Counted from the first letter of the stretch, positions 8,077 through 17,546 are shown. The stretch: 64,000 nucleotides of DNA from Pseudomonas lactis (GCF_001439845.1 NZ_JYLO01000007.1:310001-374000), one strand, 5' to 3'. Translations and numbers: made by a program. The notes: generated from the sequence alone by a model not told the origin.

Positions 8077-10568
8077 ACCATCAAGCCCAACGTCTTCGCC
8101 TTGGCCACCGCCTGGGTGCGTCGCTCTACCCCCAGTTTGCTGTGGATACGCCGCGCATGCGTCTTGACGGTGTGCAGGGAGATATACAGGCGATCAGCGA
8201 TTTCCAGGTTGGAGTTGCCGAGCGCGATCAGTTGCAGCACCTCCAGCTCACGCTGGCTCAGCGGGTTTTGCGCCGCCCCGGCAGGCGCGGCCTGGGGCTC
8301 CAGGCCCAGCTCACTCAAAAGCCCCGGCGCGCGTAAACGCAACTCGCGGACCGCCTGCTGCACCTGGCAACGCTCTGCCAGCGCCAAGCCCGCTTGCAGC
8401 GACCGGCGCGCCAACGCCGGGTCGCCAAGCTGCCAGGTCACTTCACCGAGCACCAGGTGCAATTCGGTTTCCAGGCAAAGCATGCCGCGTTGCCGTGAGG
8501 TGTCGAGCAAGGCATTGAGCCGCGCAATGGGTTGCTCGGCGCAGCCCAGCTTGACCTCGGCCAGCACCAGCAAATACTCCAGGCGCGGGATCAGCTCCAA
8601 GGTGGCCGGCGGTGCCTGCTTGGCGCAAGGCCCGCGAAAGTGGCGCAACACCCGGCGCACGGCTTGCACCGTCAATTCAGCGCGGCCTTGCTGCAACCAG
8701 AAGTGCCCACTGACCAATAGCAGTACCGCGCGGTACACCGTGTCGGGTACCTGACGCTGCTGCATCAGGCGCTCGGCGTCGCGCAATTGAATGAACGCCT
8801 GGGCGTAGTCGCCACGATTGGCTGCCAACAGCGCCAGGCCCAGAAAGCCATACAGCACGCGCTTGTCCTGGCTCTGCAGGCACATGCTCAAGCCAGCCTC
8901 GAAACATTCAGCGGCCAAACCGTCCTGGCCCTGACGCAAGGCTAGATGCCCGCGCCGCAGGACAATACGCCCCACCAACGGCCCGGCGGTGAGACTTTGC
9001 CCGGCCAACATCGCCTGCACCTTCTCCAATAGGCTCTGTGCCCGGTACGGCGCGCCACGCTGCTCCAGCAACTGGGCGTGGTCCAACTCCAGCAGGGCCT
9101 CCAATACCAGCGAACCGTGAGCCCGGGCCAGGCACAGCGCTTCACGGTTCAAGCCTTGGGCGGCCTCCAACTCACCGCGCAGCAAGGCTTGCTGGGTCAG
9201 GCCCGACAGGCACATCAGCCGTGATGTCCAGGCGCTGTCAGGCAGCGCTTGCAGGGCTTCGAGAAAGTGCTCACGGGAGCGTTCGGCATCGCCGCTCAAA
9301 TGCAGCAACCAGCCCCATTGCGCCTGCCAGCGCGCCAGCAGATAGCGTTGCGCGGCGGCCGTCGGTTGCGGGGCAAAGCGGGCCAGTTGCTCGATGCACA
9401 AGGCCGCCTGTTCGAATCGCCCGGCGAACAACAACGCGGCCGTGAGCAGCCCCACCAACTGCGCGGAACCCAACATCAACTCATCGCCATGCTGTTCATG
9501 CAGGCGTAACAGCAACACGGCGTTCTGCTGGCGAAACAAATCCTCGAAACTGAAGTGCTGCAACAGGCTCACCGCCACTTCATATTCCTGCGCCAGCAAC
9601 GCCTGCTCGAAGGCGGCTTGCCAGTCGCGCTCGGCGCTGAACCACTGGCAGGCGCGGCGGTGCCACGAACGCTTGGCCGGCCAGGGTTCGTCGCGCAGCA
9701 GGCGCGCCAACGGCGGGAAGATGTGCAGCCAGTCGCTGGTGTCTTCCCAGGGCTGGATAAACGCCCCGAGCGCCTGTAGCTCGCGCAGGTACTGATCGCC
9801 GTCGCCATAGCCGAACAGGTGTTCGCACAGGCTCAGGTTAAAACGCGGCAAGTGAGCCAGTACACGCCAGGCTTCGGCCAGTGGCGCCGACAAGGTGCTG
9901 AAGAGTTCGTGTTGCAGGTAATCCAGCAAGGTCTTATCAGGGTGGTTATCGCCCAGCGCGGCGATGCGCACACCGGCACACCAACCGCCGCTGAATTGCA
10001 TCACACTGTCGACGTTCTGCCCTGGGGCGAGCAGCGCCTGGACCTCCGCAGCGCTGAACGACAACTCACTGCACTCCAGCAATTCATCCTCCAGCAACAG
10101 GCGCGGCCAGTTGCACACCGGGCGCCGCCGCGCACCCAGCCACCACGTCAGTTGCGCACTGCTGGCGCTGAGCAGACGGTCGAGCAACGCGTCCAATTCG
10201 GGGCCCGGCAGGCGGCAGAAGTCATCCAGAAACAGCCACGCAGGATTGGGCCAGCGGCTGAGGTCGAGCAATAAGGTGGCTTCATCGATAAACACCAGGC
10301 CCAGCTGTTGCGCCAGCCGTGTGCACAACTCCAATGGGCTGAGTGCTGCGCCATGGAGCGGCATCCAATGAACCAGGCATCCCGCCGGCGCCTGCAATGC
10401 ACACTCGGCGAGCAGCGCACTCTTGCCGCAGCCACCCGGCGCGCACAGCAACCTCACACGCGCCTGCGCCGCGAGCAAAGGCTGTGACAAGCGCGGACGC
10501 AACAGGTGGTGGGCGGACAGCCGTGGCATGCATCCAGGACGGTCCAGGCAGCGGGTCATGGCGGTCAT
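8073..10568 (-). CDS. Large MalT-like LuxR-family ATP-dependent regulator
   Basis: An 831-residue LAL/MalT-type regulator. It has a P-loop near the N-terminus (CAPGGCGKSALL, about 42-53), a STAND-type ATPase segment with LFLDDFCRL, a long helical TPR-like middle (about 330-740), and a C-terminal LuxR helix-turn-helix (LSQRELEVLQLIALGNSNLE... LYISLHTVKTHARRI) ending GLMV. Such proteins bind an inducer and activate nearby catabolic or transport genes. The nearest same-strand genes upstream are the DUF1329/DUF1302 pair, which are plausible targets. Start 10568 is chosen for AGGA eight bases upstream. Confidence 0.85.
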   Translation of the reverse strand: MTAMTRCLDRPGCMPRLSAHHLLRPRLSQPLLAAQARVRLLCAPGGCGKSALLAECALQAPAGCLVHWMPLHGAALSPLELCTRLAQQLGLVFIDEATLLLDLSRWPNPAWLFLDDFCRLPGPELDALLDRLLSASSAQLTWWLGARRRPVCNWPRLLLEDELLECSELSFSAAEVQALLAPGQNVDSVMQFSGGWCAGVRIAALGDNHPDKTLLDYLQHELFSTLSAPLAEAWRVLAHLPRFNLSLCEHLFGYGDGDQYLRELQALGAFIQPWEDTSDWLHIFPPLARLLRDEPWPAKRSWHRRACQWFSAERDWQAAFEQALLAQEYEVAVSLLQHFSFEDLFRQQNAVLLLRLHEQHGDELMLGSAQLVGLLTAALLFAGRFEQAALCIEQLARFAPQPTAAAQRYLLARWQAQWGWLLHLSGDAERSREHFLEALQALPDSAWTSRLMCLSGLTQQALLRGELEAAQGLNREALCLARAHGSLVLEALLELDHAQLLEQRGAPYRAQSLLEKVQAMLAGQSLTAGPLVGRIVLRRGHLALRQGQDGLAAECFEAGLSMCLQSQDKRVLYGFLGLALLAANRGDYAQAFIQLRDAERLMQQRQVPDTVYRAVLLLVSGHFWLQQGRAELTVQAVRRVLRHFRGPCAKQAPPATLELIPRLEYLLVLAEVKLGCAEQPIARLNALLDTSRQRGMLCLETELHLVLGEVTWQLGDPALARRSLQAGLALAERCQVQQAVRELRLRAPGLLSELGLEPQAAPAGAAQNPLSQRELEVLQLIALGNSNLEIADRLYISLHTVKTHARRIHSKLGVERRTQAVAKAKTLGLMV

Positions 10569-11174
10569 TGCTGCATCCTGCTGTTTTTATTGTTGCGTCA
10601 CCCTAGACCTGTGGTTGGCGGTTGTTGAAGAAGTATTCAGCGGGGTGATTGAAGACCATAAAAATCGCGGTAGACACCATTCAGTGTGGGAGCTGGGCTG
10701 CCTGGGATGGCCATCGGTATCTACACCACTTCGGTACGACGCTGATCCTGTGGCGGCCTAATAGCCGACGCTGATCTAGCTGACGCGCCGCGGTCCAAAT
10801 GTGGGAGCTGGCTTGCCTGCGAAGACGGCCTAACAGTCAACACAGTTGGACCGGGTACATATCCGTTATTTAGGTAACGGCCACCTAGGGTTCCGCCCTG
10901 ACGGCGGCTCACTTTCGAAAAGCCGGAATGCCGGCCCAGACAAAAGTAAGCAAAGCGCTCTTGCCCCACCACTCGGCACCTCGCTTAGGCTCGGTGTGCC
11001 CGTAATCCGCCAGCGTGGTTTAACGGGGCGCCTAAGATCAAGATCAAGAGCCAATCAAGAGCGACTCGCTTCGCATCGTGGTTACCGTCCACCGTTACAG
11101 CGTTGTGTAGATACCTATGGCTATCGCAGGCAAGCCAGCTCCTACCTTTTCAACCTCACTACTTCGATGCGGAG
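10569..11174. repeat. Repeat-rich intergenic region with dispersed element
   Basis: No gene is visible in these 606 bases. It contains a degenerate single REP at about 10684-10710, another at 10800-10827 (GTGGGAGCTGGCTTGCCTGCGA) and an inverted copy at about 11120-11148. Between the last two lies 10850-11100, which matches from memory a dispersed non-coding element of the P. fluorescens group (GGTAACGGCCACCTAGGGTT, then CTTGCCCCACCACTCGGCAC, then GTTTAACGGGGCGCCTAAGA). The long palindromic core I associate with that element seems to be missing here, so this may be a shortened copy sitting within a REP pair. Confidence 0.55.
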
Positions 11175-12533
11175 TCAGCGAACACCCTCCGTCCTCAGTG
11201 CCGCCGGGGTGTAGTCCGCCGCCTTGGCCGCGAAGCCGAACACGAAGCTGCTTTTCTCTTCGTTCTTCATGCCCAGGGCGATGTAGCGCCCGGCTATCAG
11301 GTCGTACAGGGTTTCCACGGTGTAGGCCGGCACCTGGTGGTCGTAGTAGAACTGCGCATGGCCTTCGGCGACGCGCCACAGTTGGCCGCGGCCGTCGTAG
11401 TGGTCCACGAGGGCGACTTGCCAGCTGTCTTCGTCGATATACATGTGGCGCTTGGCGTAGATGTGCCGTTCGTTGGGCTTGACGGTGCCGACCACTTCCC
11501 ACACGCGGTGCAGTTCATAACGGGTCAGGTCCTGGTTGATATGCCCGGCCTTGATGATGTCGTCGTACTTGAGGCTCGGCGAATCGAGTTTGTAGCTGTT
11601 GTAGGGGATGTACATCTCCTTCTTGCCCACCAGTTTCCAGTCATAACGGTCGGGCGCGCCAGAGAACATATCGAAGTTGTCGGTGGTACGCAGGCCATCG
11701 GAGGCGGTGCCTGGGCCGTCGTAGGACACCTGCGGCGCGCGCCGCACACGGCGCTGGCCGGCGTTGTAGATCCAGGCCAGGCGGGGTTCCTTCACCTGGT
11801 CAAGGGTTTCATGCACCAGCAGCACATTGCCTGCCAGCCGCGCCGGGGCGGTGACCGACTGCTTGAAATAGCTGAGCACGTTGGCGGCCTTGGCCGGGTC
11901 GATATCCGGGATGGCCTGGGGCACCGCCACTTCTTCTTCGAAGCGGATCGGCGTGTAGCTGCCATTGGTCTGGGGCGTGGCCTGGGTGATGATGCGCCGC
12001 AGGTTGCCGCCGTGGTAACGGGTGATGTGATTCCACAGCACCTCCACGCCATTCTTGGGGATAGGGAACGCGTAGTAACGGTTGCCGGTGAAATTCTCCA
12101 GGCCGTTGCCATCGTTGATCGCCTTCACATTCACGGCGCTGCGCTTGATCGACTCGTAAATGTCCGCCGGCAAGTTGACCGTGCGGTGGCTGGGATACAC
12201 CGGGATCTTGTAGGTTTCTGGGTAGCGCTTGAACATCGCCACTTGGCCGTCGGAGAGTTTGTCCTTGTACTTGTCCACCGTGGCGGCGGTGATCACGAAC
12301 AGCGGTTTTTCGTTGGCGAAGGGGTCAGCCAGGAAACCCTTGCTGTCCACCGCGCCGGCGTTTTTCGGGATTCCGCCGGTCCAGGCCGGGATCGAGCCGT
12401 CGGCATTGCCGGCTTTTTCGGCGCCGACCGGGGTGAGGGTGGTGCCGAGCTTGGCGGCTTCTTCGGGCGATACTGCCGCCATTACGTTGGCGGCCAATAC
12501 GCTCAGGGCCAACACTGCAATCATCTTACGCAT
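11175..12533 (-). CDS. DUF1329 exported protein
   Basis: A 452-residue protein with a signal peptide (MRKMIAVLALSVLAANVMAA). It is related to the DUF1329 family, whose fold resembles outer-membrane lipoprotein-sorting proteins. Family members are nearly always encoded next to a DUF1302 protein, as here (27 bases downstream of it), and often beside genes for lipid, steroid or ester metabolism. The biochemical role is not established; an envelope role in handling hydrophobic molecules is an inference. It ends near a REP-rich region. Confidence 0.85.
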   Translation of the reverse strand: MRKMIAVLALSVLAANVMAAVSPEEAAKLGTTLTPVGAEKAGNADGSIPAWTGGIPKNAGAVDSKGFLADPFANEKPLFVITAATVDKYKDKLSDGQVAMFKRYPETYKIPVYPSHRTVNLPADIYESIKRSAVNVKAINDGNGLENFTGNRYYAFPIPKNGVEVLWNHITRYHGGNLRRIITQATPQTNGSYTPIRFEEEVAVPQAIPDIDPAKAANVLSYFKQSVTAPARLAGNVLLVHETLDQVKEPRLAWIYNAGQRRVRRAPQVSYDGPGTASDGLRTTDNFDMFSGAPDRYDWKLVGKKEMYIPYNSYKLDSPSLKYDDIIKAGHINQDLTRYELHRVWEVVGTVKPNERHIYAKRHMYIDEDSWQVALVDHYDGRGQLWRVAEGHAQFYYDHQVPAYTVETLYDLIAGRYIALGMKNEEKSSFVFGFAAKAADYTPAALRTEGVR

Positions 12534-12560
12534 AGGGTCTTGTCCTTCTTTTAAGCCAGA

Positions 12561-14351
12561 TCAGAAGTTCACGCCGAAGCTGAGGGCGAGGAAGTCGCGG
12601 TCGGTCAGGGTGTTGTAGTCACCGCCAAAAAAATCGGTGTAGCTCAGGCTTGCGGTGTAGGTGCTGCGATAGTCCGCATCCACGCCGACGCTGATGGCCT
12701 TGGCGCCTTTGTTAAACAGGCCGTTGGGGCCGTAACCGGCCACGTCATGGGACCAGGACAGGTTGGGCTTGAGGTTCACACCGGCAATGGCGTTGTTGTA
12801 GTCAAGGATCGCCCGCGCCCGGTAGCCCCATGAGGTGGAGGTGACAAAACCGTCGGTGTCACCTTGAAAACCATAGGCGCCGTATACCGAGTCTCGGCCG
12901 TAGCGCAGTTTGCTTTTGTCTTCCAGGCCGGCGACGTGCACCACCGCCGCTTCGCCCACCAATGTCAGGCGCTCGGCGCCCAGTACCTGGTCGAAGAACT
13001 GGGTCATGGTGCTCTGGATCTGGGTGATTTCCTTGCGGCGGTAGCCTTTGTTGTCATCGCCGAAATTGCTGCGGATGGGTGAAGCGAGTTGGCCCGCGAT
13101 GGGGTTGACCAGGGCCAGGGTCAGGTCAGTGGTGTTGAGCTGCACCGGCGCATTGGGCCGATAGCTGATCTCGCCGGTCCACGCCGTGCCCGTGGGCAAC
13201 GTGGTGGAGAAGCTAGCGCCGAACAGGCGGATGTCTTCGGGGTAATCCAGGTAGTACTGGCCACGGCCAAGCATGGTGCTTTGCGCCAAACCGCCCCCGG
13301 AACCAGGCGCCAGGGCGTTGGCGGTGTTGATGATGCGCCCGATGGTCGCCAGGTTGGTATTGGCGGTCAGGGTGCCGACGGTCGGTGTGCGGCTGTGGTA
13401 GTTCATGAAGTACAGGCCGTACTCAGTGTCATCGCCCAACCAGCGCAGCGCCGCGCCGAACTGGCCGGAGTCGCGCGCATCGCGGTCACCGGCACGCCGT
13501 ACAATCACCCCTTCATTGGTCACGCCAAACCCTTGGCCAAAGGCAGCCGCCACCGGTTGCAGCGGTCGGATCGCTGGGCTGCCGACGGTGTAGTTATTGG
13601 TGCAGCCGTCCGCCGCCACGTCCCCGCCGAAGAAGGTGCCGCAGTTGTCGAGCACCGTCTGGTCCCATTCCAGTTGGTAGAAACCTTCCACGGTCAGTTG
13701 ATTGGTCAGACTCTGGGAGGCAAACAGCATGTTCACCGGGATCAGGCCTTCCTTGATCTCGGCACCGGGCCTGCGGAACGCCGACACGTCGATCGGGTTG
13801 ATGCTGTTGATGGAATTACCGATGAAGGTACTTTCGCCCCAACTGACCACCTGCTTGCCGGCGCGCACGGTGCCGGGCAGGTCGCCCAGGGAGTAGTTGT
13901 GGTAGACGAAGGCATCGAGGATCTGCGCACCGCTGGACTTGGCGCCTTCCTTACGGTTGTGGTCGCTGATGGGCTTGAACTCGCGGCCTTCGTCCTTGAG
14001 CTCGAAGTCGTACCAATACTTGCCACGCACGAATACGCCGGTGTCGCCGTACTTCAACTCAAGGTCGTGCAGCCCCTTGAAGATCTTGGAGAAGGTCTCG
14101 CCCTTCTTGAAGTTGAGGCGCCCGTCATCCCCGGTGGACGCCTGGCCCGTCCCGCCATTGACCGTGCCGACCAGGCTTTTATCGGCATCGCGCATGCCCC
14201 AACTGGCGCCGACGGACAGCGAGGAGTCGAATTGCCCTTCGATCTCGCCGATATTGAACGAAACAGCCTGCGCCTGGGCACAGCAGCCCAGCGCAACCGC
14301 AGTGGCCAGCGCCTGTGGCGTGAAGATGGCGCGCATTATTGTTTTTGTCAT
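12561..14351 (-). CDS. DUF1302 outer-membrane-type protein
   Basis: A 596-residue exported protein. It has a signal peptide ending AQAQA before VSFNIGEIEGQFDSSLSVGA, repeated amphipathic beta strands and a C-terminal Phe (SFGVNF), all typical of outer-membrane beta barrels. DUF1302 proteins pair with DUF1329 partners; here the two genes form an operon. Start 14351 (MTKTIMRAIF) follows GGGGAAG; a longer frame to 14420 has no signal-peptide logic. Control by the LuxR-type regulator at 8073-10568 is possible. The substrate is unknown. Confidence 0.85.
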   Translation of the reverse strand: MTKTIMRAIFTPQALATAVALGCCAQAQAVSFNIGEIEGQFDSSLSVGASWGMRDADKSLVGTVNGGTGQASTGDDGRLNFKKGETFSKIFKGLHDLELKYGDTGVFVRGKYWYDFELKDEGREFKPISDHNRKEGAKSSGAQILDAFVYHNYSLGDLPGTVRAGKQVVSWGESTFIGNSINSINPIDVSAFRRPGAEIKEGLIPVNMLFASQSLTNQLTVEGFYQLEWDQTVLDNCGTFFGGDVAADGCTNNYTVGSPAIRPLQPVAAAFGQGFGVTNEGVIVRRAGDRDARDSGQFGAALRWLGDDTEYGLYFMNYHSRTPTVGTLTANTNLATIGRIINTANALAPGSGGGLAQSTMLGRGQYYLDYPEDIRLFGASFSTTLPTGTAWTGEISYRPNAPVQLNTTDLTLALVNPIAGQLASPIRSNFGDDNKGYRRKEITQIQSTMTQFFDQVLGAERLTLVGEAAVVHVAGLEDKSKLRYGRDSVYGAYGFQGDTDGFVTSTSWGYRARAILDYNNAIAGVNLKPNLSWSHDVAGYGPNGLFNKGAKAISVGVDADYRSTYTASLSYTDFFGGDYNTLTDRDFLALSFGVNF

Positions 14352-14559
14352 GCGTCTTCCCCGGTGAGTGACAGAAGGCCCCACCCTACTGCCGCCCTTG
14401 AGGAGCGATAAGCGCACCAAGGAGGTATTCGTGTTGTCGCTCGAAAGGATGAAGGGGTTCGATGGCAGGGCGCTCGGCCGGGGCCATGCATGGGATGGAT
14501 GAAGGCTTATCAGAGGAATCGATGGCGACGAGCAATTATTGTCGATTTGGTAACAGTCC

Positions 14560-14768
14560 TTGTCCCGAACTGCTATTACTCATTCTGTTACAACCGATTA
14601 TTCTTACTTGGCTTTCAGGGCAAACGCCCGCTCCCGCATCGGGGAGAAAAGCCGATTTATAACGGATTGATCCAGTAATCAGTCTGTTCCCGGTGTTCAC
14701 TGACGTTGATTTGTCGCTCCTTGATCCAACGTCTTACTTCGGCCGCTGCCTATGCAGCGGCCTTTTTT
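14560..14768 (+). ncRNA. Candidate small RNA ending at a strong terminator
   Basis: The 480-base gap between the DUF1302 gene and the SDR gene has no coding gene on the plus strand, yet 14741-14768 is a textbook plus-strand terminator (GGCCGCTGC, loop CTAT, GCAGCGGCC, then TTTTTT). A transcript reaching it must start within the gap. A -10-like TGCTATTACT at about 14570 is one possible start point. The 14600-14740 sequence is richer in AT than its surroundings and contains no good start/Shine-Dalgarno pair. I cannot assign it to a named sRNA family; the 5' end is a guess. Confidence 0.45.
14741..14768 (+). terminator. Strong plus-strand intrinsic terminator
   Basis: A nine-base perfect stem (14741-14749 with 14754-14762), four-base loop and six T residues. 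It has no T tract on the other strand, so it acts on plus-strand transcripts only, and no plus-strand protein gene lies upstream. Confidence 0.85.
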
Positions 14769-14774
14769 ATGCCC

Positions 14775-14805
14775 CAAATAAAACGGGGCGTCATCGACGC
14801 CCCGT
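14775..14805 (-). terminator. Terminator of the SDR/hydrolase/aldolase operon
   Basis: Perfect ten-base stem ACGGGGCGTC/GACGCCCCGT (14783-14805) with a three-base loop, followed on the minus strand by TTTTATTT. It lies 27 bases past the stop of the SDR gene. Confidence 0.85.
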
Positions 14806-14831
14806 GGGATTCATTGATTTACCGGCAATGA

Positions 14832-15743
14832 TCAGAGGCTGAACTTCTGCAAGTTAGCCATCATTTCCTTCAACGCCTCAATGTTGTCCTTGGGGTGCGC
14901 AGCCCCTTCGAAATCGCAGATCTGCTGCCAGTGCGCGGCCACATCTTCCGGCGAAAAACCGGCCTCTGGATCAAAACCCACACCCAGACTACGCTCCCAG
15001 CGGGTCTTGCCGATCCAGCCGCCCCCCACTTCAAACAAGCCGGCAGTTTCTTCACAGGCTTCACTGCCCAAAAACACCACCAATGGGGTGACCAGTTCCG
15101 GCTTGAGGCGCTCGAACACTTGCGGCGGGATCAGCCCTTCGGTCATGCGCGTGCCACCGGTAGGAGCAATCGCGTTGACCAGGATGTTGTTCTTGCGCCC
15201 TTCCAGCGCCAGGGTGCGGGTCAAGCCATACAAGCCCAGCTTGGCCATGCCGTAGTTGGACTGGCCGAAGTTGCCGTAGATACCGGACGTCGACGCCGTG
15301 AAAATCACCCGGCCATAACCCTGCTCGCGCAAATGCGGCCAGGCGGCGCGGGTGACTTTGTAGGCGCCTTCGACATGCACCCGGTAAACCAGGTCCCAGT
15401 CGCTGTCGTCCATTTTGTGGAAAGTCTTGTCGCGCAGGATCCCGGCATTATTGACCACCACGTCGACCCGGCCGAAAACATCCAAGGCGTTCTGTACGAT
15501 TTTGTCGCCGTCGGTGACGGAGTCATGGTTGGCTTCGGCAATGCCGCCCGCCGCGCGAATCTGCGCCACCACCCGGTCAGCCGCCGAGGCATTGGCCCCC
15601 TCGCCTTGGGTTGAGCCACCCAGGTCGTTGACCAGCACTTTGGCCCCGTGCTTGGCGAACAGCAGCGCATGGGCCTGGCCCAAGCCACCACCGGCGCCGG
15701 TGACGATCACGACCTTATCCTGGAACTGCACTGACTCACTCAT
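14832..15743 (-). CDS. SDR-family (3R)-hydroxyacyl-CoA dehydrogenase-like oxidoreductase
   Basis: A 303-residue short-chain dehydrogenase. It has an N-terminal Rossmann motif TGAGGGLG (about residues 15-22), NNAG, a catalytic Ser-Tyr-Lys set (TASTSGIYGNFGQSNYGMAKLG) and a C-terminal extension. The long form with VNDLGG after beta-2 resembles the dehydrogenase unit of peroxisomal multifunctional enzyme type 2 and bacterial HSD17B4-like proteins, so a 3-hydroxyacyl-CoA or related hydroxy substrate is likely. Start 15743 (MSESVQFQDK) follows GGAG. It is the last gene of a run with an alpha/beta hydrolase and an aldolase-like protein. Confidence 0.85.
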   Translation of the reverse strand: MSESVQFQDKVVIVTGAGGGLGQAHALLFAKHGAKVLVNDLGGSTQGEGANASAADRVVAQIRAAGGIAEANHDSVTDGDKIVQNALDVFGRVDVVVNNAGILRDKTFHKMDDSDWDLVYRVHVEGAYKVTRAAWPHLREQGYGRVIFTASTSGIYGNFGQSNYGMAKLGLYGLTRTLALEGRKNNILVNAIAPTGGTRMTEGLIPPQVFERLKPELVTPLVVFLGSEACEETAGLFEVGGGWIGKTRWERSLGVGFDPEAGFSPEDVAAHWQQICDFEGAAHPKDNIEALKEMMANLQKFSL

Positions 15744-15861
15744 ACCGAACTCCGCTGGCGACAATGGGAATAGGCAGAGTGTCACGCACGCAGCCTTTGG
15801 TCACAATAAAGACGCCCACGGCTGAATGGTGCCTGATAAGGCAGCGGGATGATGCGCAGGC

Positions 15862-16764
15862 TCAGGAATAGGCCGCACGCGGTGAAGGCTGGCCGATGCG
15901 CTCACGAAACGTTTGGTAGTGCCTGAGCACCTGGACCGGCGCCTCGATCTGCGGGTAGTGGCCGATATGGGCCAGCCATATCGTGTCGGGATCGGGCACC
16001 AGTTGGCGATAACGCTCGACCATATGGGCACCGGAAATCGGGTCTACCTCGCCGTCGATCACCCGCAGCGGCACTTCGCCTTGCTGCATGGCCGCCAGCC
16101 AGCGCTCGCGCAGGCGGCGGCGTTGGGGAATGTAGGCGATGAGTTTGTGCAGGATACGCGGGCCGTCATTGCAACTGATCAAACTCCAGAAGTCATCCAG
16201 CACGCTTTCACTGGGCCGCGTCTGGGGGCCGAAGATCTGGTTGAAACTGCTGGCCAAGGCATTGCGCCCAAAGGCCCGCCCGATCATCCAGCCCAGAGGA
16301 CTGAGCAGCAGCTTTTGCACCAGCGTCGGCCGATGGGTTTCGGGAAACAGGCCGCCGTTGAGAAATACGCAGCTCGCCATCTGGAATCGTCCCTCGTAAT
16401 GCCGGGCCAATAATTCCTGGGCGACGCTGTCGCCATAGTCGTGGGCCAATACATGCACTGGCTGCTCTACCCGCAGGTGCTCAAGCAGCGCCTGTTGCAA
16501 GTCGGCCTGTTCCAGCAGGCAATAGTCGTGGTTCAAGGGTTTGGCCGAGTCGCCAAAGCCGAGCATGTCGCAGGCAATTACCAGGTTGCGCTGGGCCAGG
16601 GGCTGCCACAGGTAATGCCAGTCCCAACTGGCCGTGGGGAAACCATGAATCAGCAGCAACGGCTCGCCCTGCCCGGCCACCCAATACCGCACGGAGTGAC
16701 CACGAAAGACGAAGTCCTGGCCCCGCTTGCGCCAGGCTCTGAGCGGTATCTCGGCGAGTGGCAT
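15862..16764 (-). CDS. Alpha/beta hydrolase with Asp nucleophile
   Basis: A 300-residue alpha/beta hydrolase with oxyanion motif HGFP (40-43). The nucleophile elbow AHDYGDS puts Asp109 in the place of the usual Ser, as in haloalkane dehalogenases, epoxide hydrolases and the MEST-like family. The likely general-base His is in AHIGHYPQIEAP near the end. The substrate is unknown; epoxide or ester-like acyl intermediates are possible. Its ATG shares one base with the stop of the aldolase-like gene upstream (TGATG), so the two are translationally coupled. Confidence 0.85.
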   Translation of the reverse strand: MPLAEIPLRAWRKRGQDFVFRGHSVRYWVAGQGEPLLLIHGFPTASWDWHYLWQPLAQRNLVIACDMLGFGDSAKPLNHDYCLLEQADLQQALLEHLRVEQPVHVLAHDYGDSVAQELLARHYEGRFQMASCVFLNGGLFPETHRPTLVQKLLLSPLGWMIGRAFGRNALASSFNQIFGPQTRPSESVLDDFWSLISCNDGPRILHKLIAYIPQRRRLRERWLAAMQQGEVPLRVIDGEVDPISGAHMVERYRQLVPDPDTIWLAHIGHYPQIEAPVQVLRHYQTFRERIGQPSPRAAYS

Positions 16765-17546
16765 CAGCTTTTATACCCGGGGTCCTGGTGGTCCAATTTG
16801 CGTAGCAGCGCCGGCCAGGCCAGCGCACCACCCATACCTTGGGCGCTTTTTGTGACAGCTGCCACCATCGCCTTGGCACCGGCGAGAATCTGCGGCTCGA
16901 TGGCAATCAACTCGGTGCCGCCGCTCTGGGCCAGCACCTGGATCTCGCAGGCGCGCTGGAAGGTGAACATCATCAGGAAGGTATCGGCGATGGTGCCGCC
17001 GCAGGTCAGCAGGCCGTGGTTGTGCAGCATCAGGAAATTGTTCTGGCCCAGATCCGCTTGCAGCCGGGCCTTTTCCTCGTGATTGAGCGCCACGCCCTCA
17101 TAGGCGTGATAGCCAAGGCTCGACAGCACGAACAGCGATTGCTGGCTGATGGGCAACACACCCTGCTTTTGCGCACACACCGCCACGCCCGCAGCAGTGT
17201 GGGTGTGCAGCACGCAGGTCACGTCGTGGCGCACTTCGTGGATGGCGCTGTGGATGGTGTAGCCCGCGGGGTTGATCTCGTAGGAACTGTCCATTTGCTT
17301 ATTGCCGGCCTGGTCAACCTTGACCAGGCTCGACGCGGTGATCTCGTGGAACATCAGCCCATAGGGGTTGATCAGGAAATCTTCAGTGCCCGGCACCTTC
17401 GCCGAAATATGCGTGAAGATCAGGTCATCCCAGCCGTGCATGGCCACCAGCCGATAACAGGCCGCCAGGTCCACACGGGTTTGCCATTCAGCGGGGCTGA
17501 CCTGGGCTTTGACGTTTTGTGGCGATGGAGCAGGGGCTAGGCTCAT
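16764..17546 (-). CDS. Class II aldolase/adducin-family protein
   Basis: A 260-residue protein of the class II aldolase/adducin fold, which binds a divalent metal and cleaves or epimerises phosphorylated or free hydroxy acids. The zinc-ligand signatures HTHTAAG and HNHGLL are both present, as is the N-terminal WDDLIFTHISAK motif. Members of this size are often labelled only by family because substrates vary. It leads the three-gene run aldolase-hydrolase-SDR, with a one-base overlap to the hydrolase. No regulator is adjacent. Confidence 0.85.
   Translation of the reverse strand: MSLAPAPSPQNVKAQVSPAEWQTRVDLAACYRLVAMHGWDDLIFTHISAKVPGTEDFLINPYGLMFHEITASSLVKVDQAGNKQMDSSYEINPAGYTIHSAIHEVRHDVTCVLHTHTAAGVAVCAQKQGVLPISQQSLFVLSSLGYHAYEGVALNHEEKARLQADLGQNNFLMLHNHGLLTCGGTIADTFLMMFTFQRACEIQVLAQSGGTELIAIEPQILAGAKAMVAAVTKSAQGMGGALAWPALLRKLDHQDPGYKS

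Noticed and set aside
11103..12554. 483-codon plus-strand frame opposite the DUF1329 gene
   Set aside because: Composition rich in His, Gln, Arg and Val without domain pattern; shadow of the real minus-strand gene.
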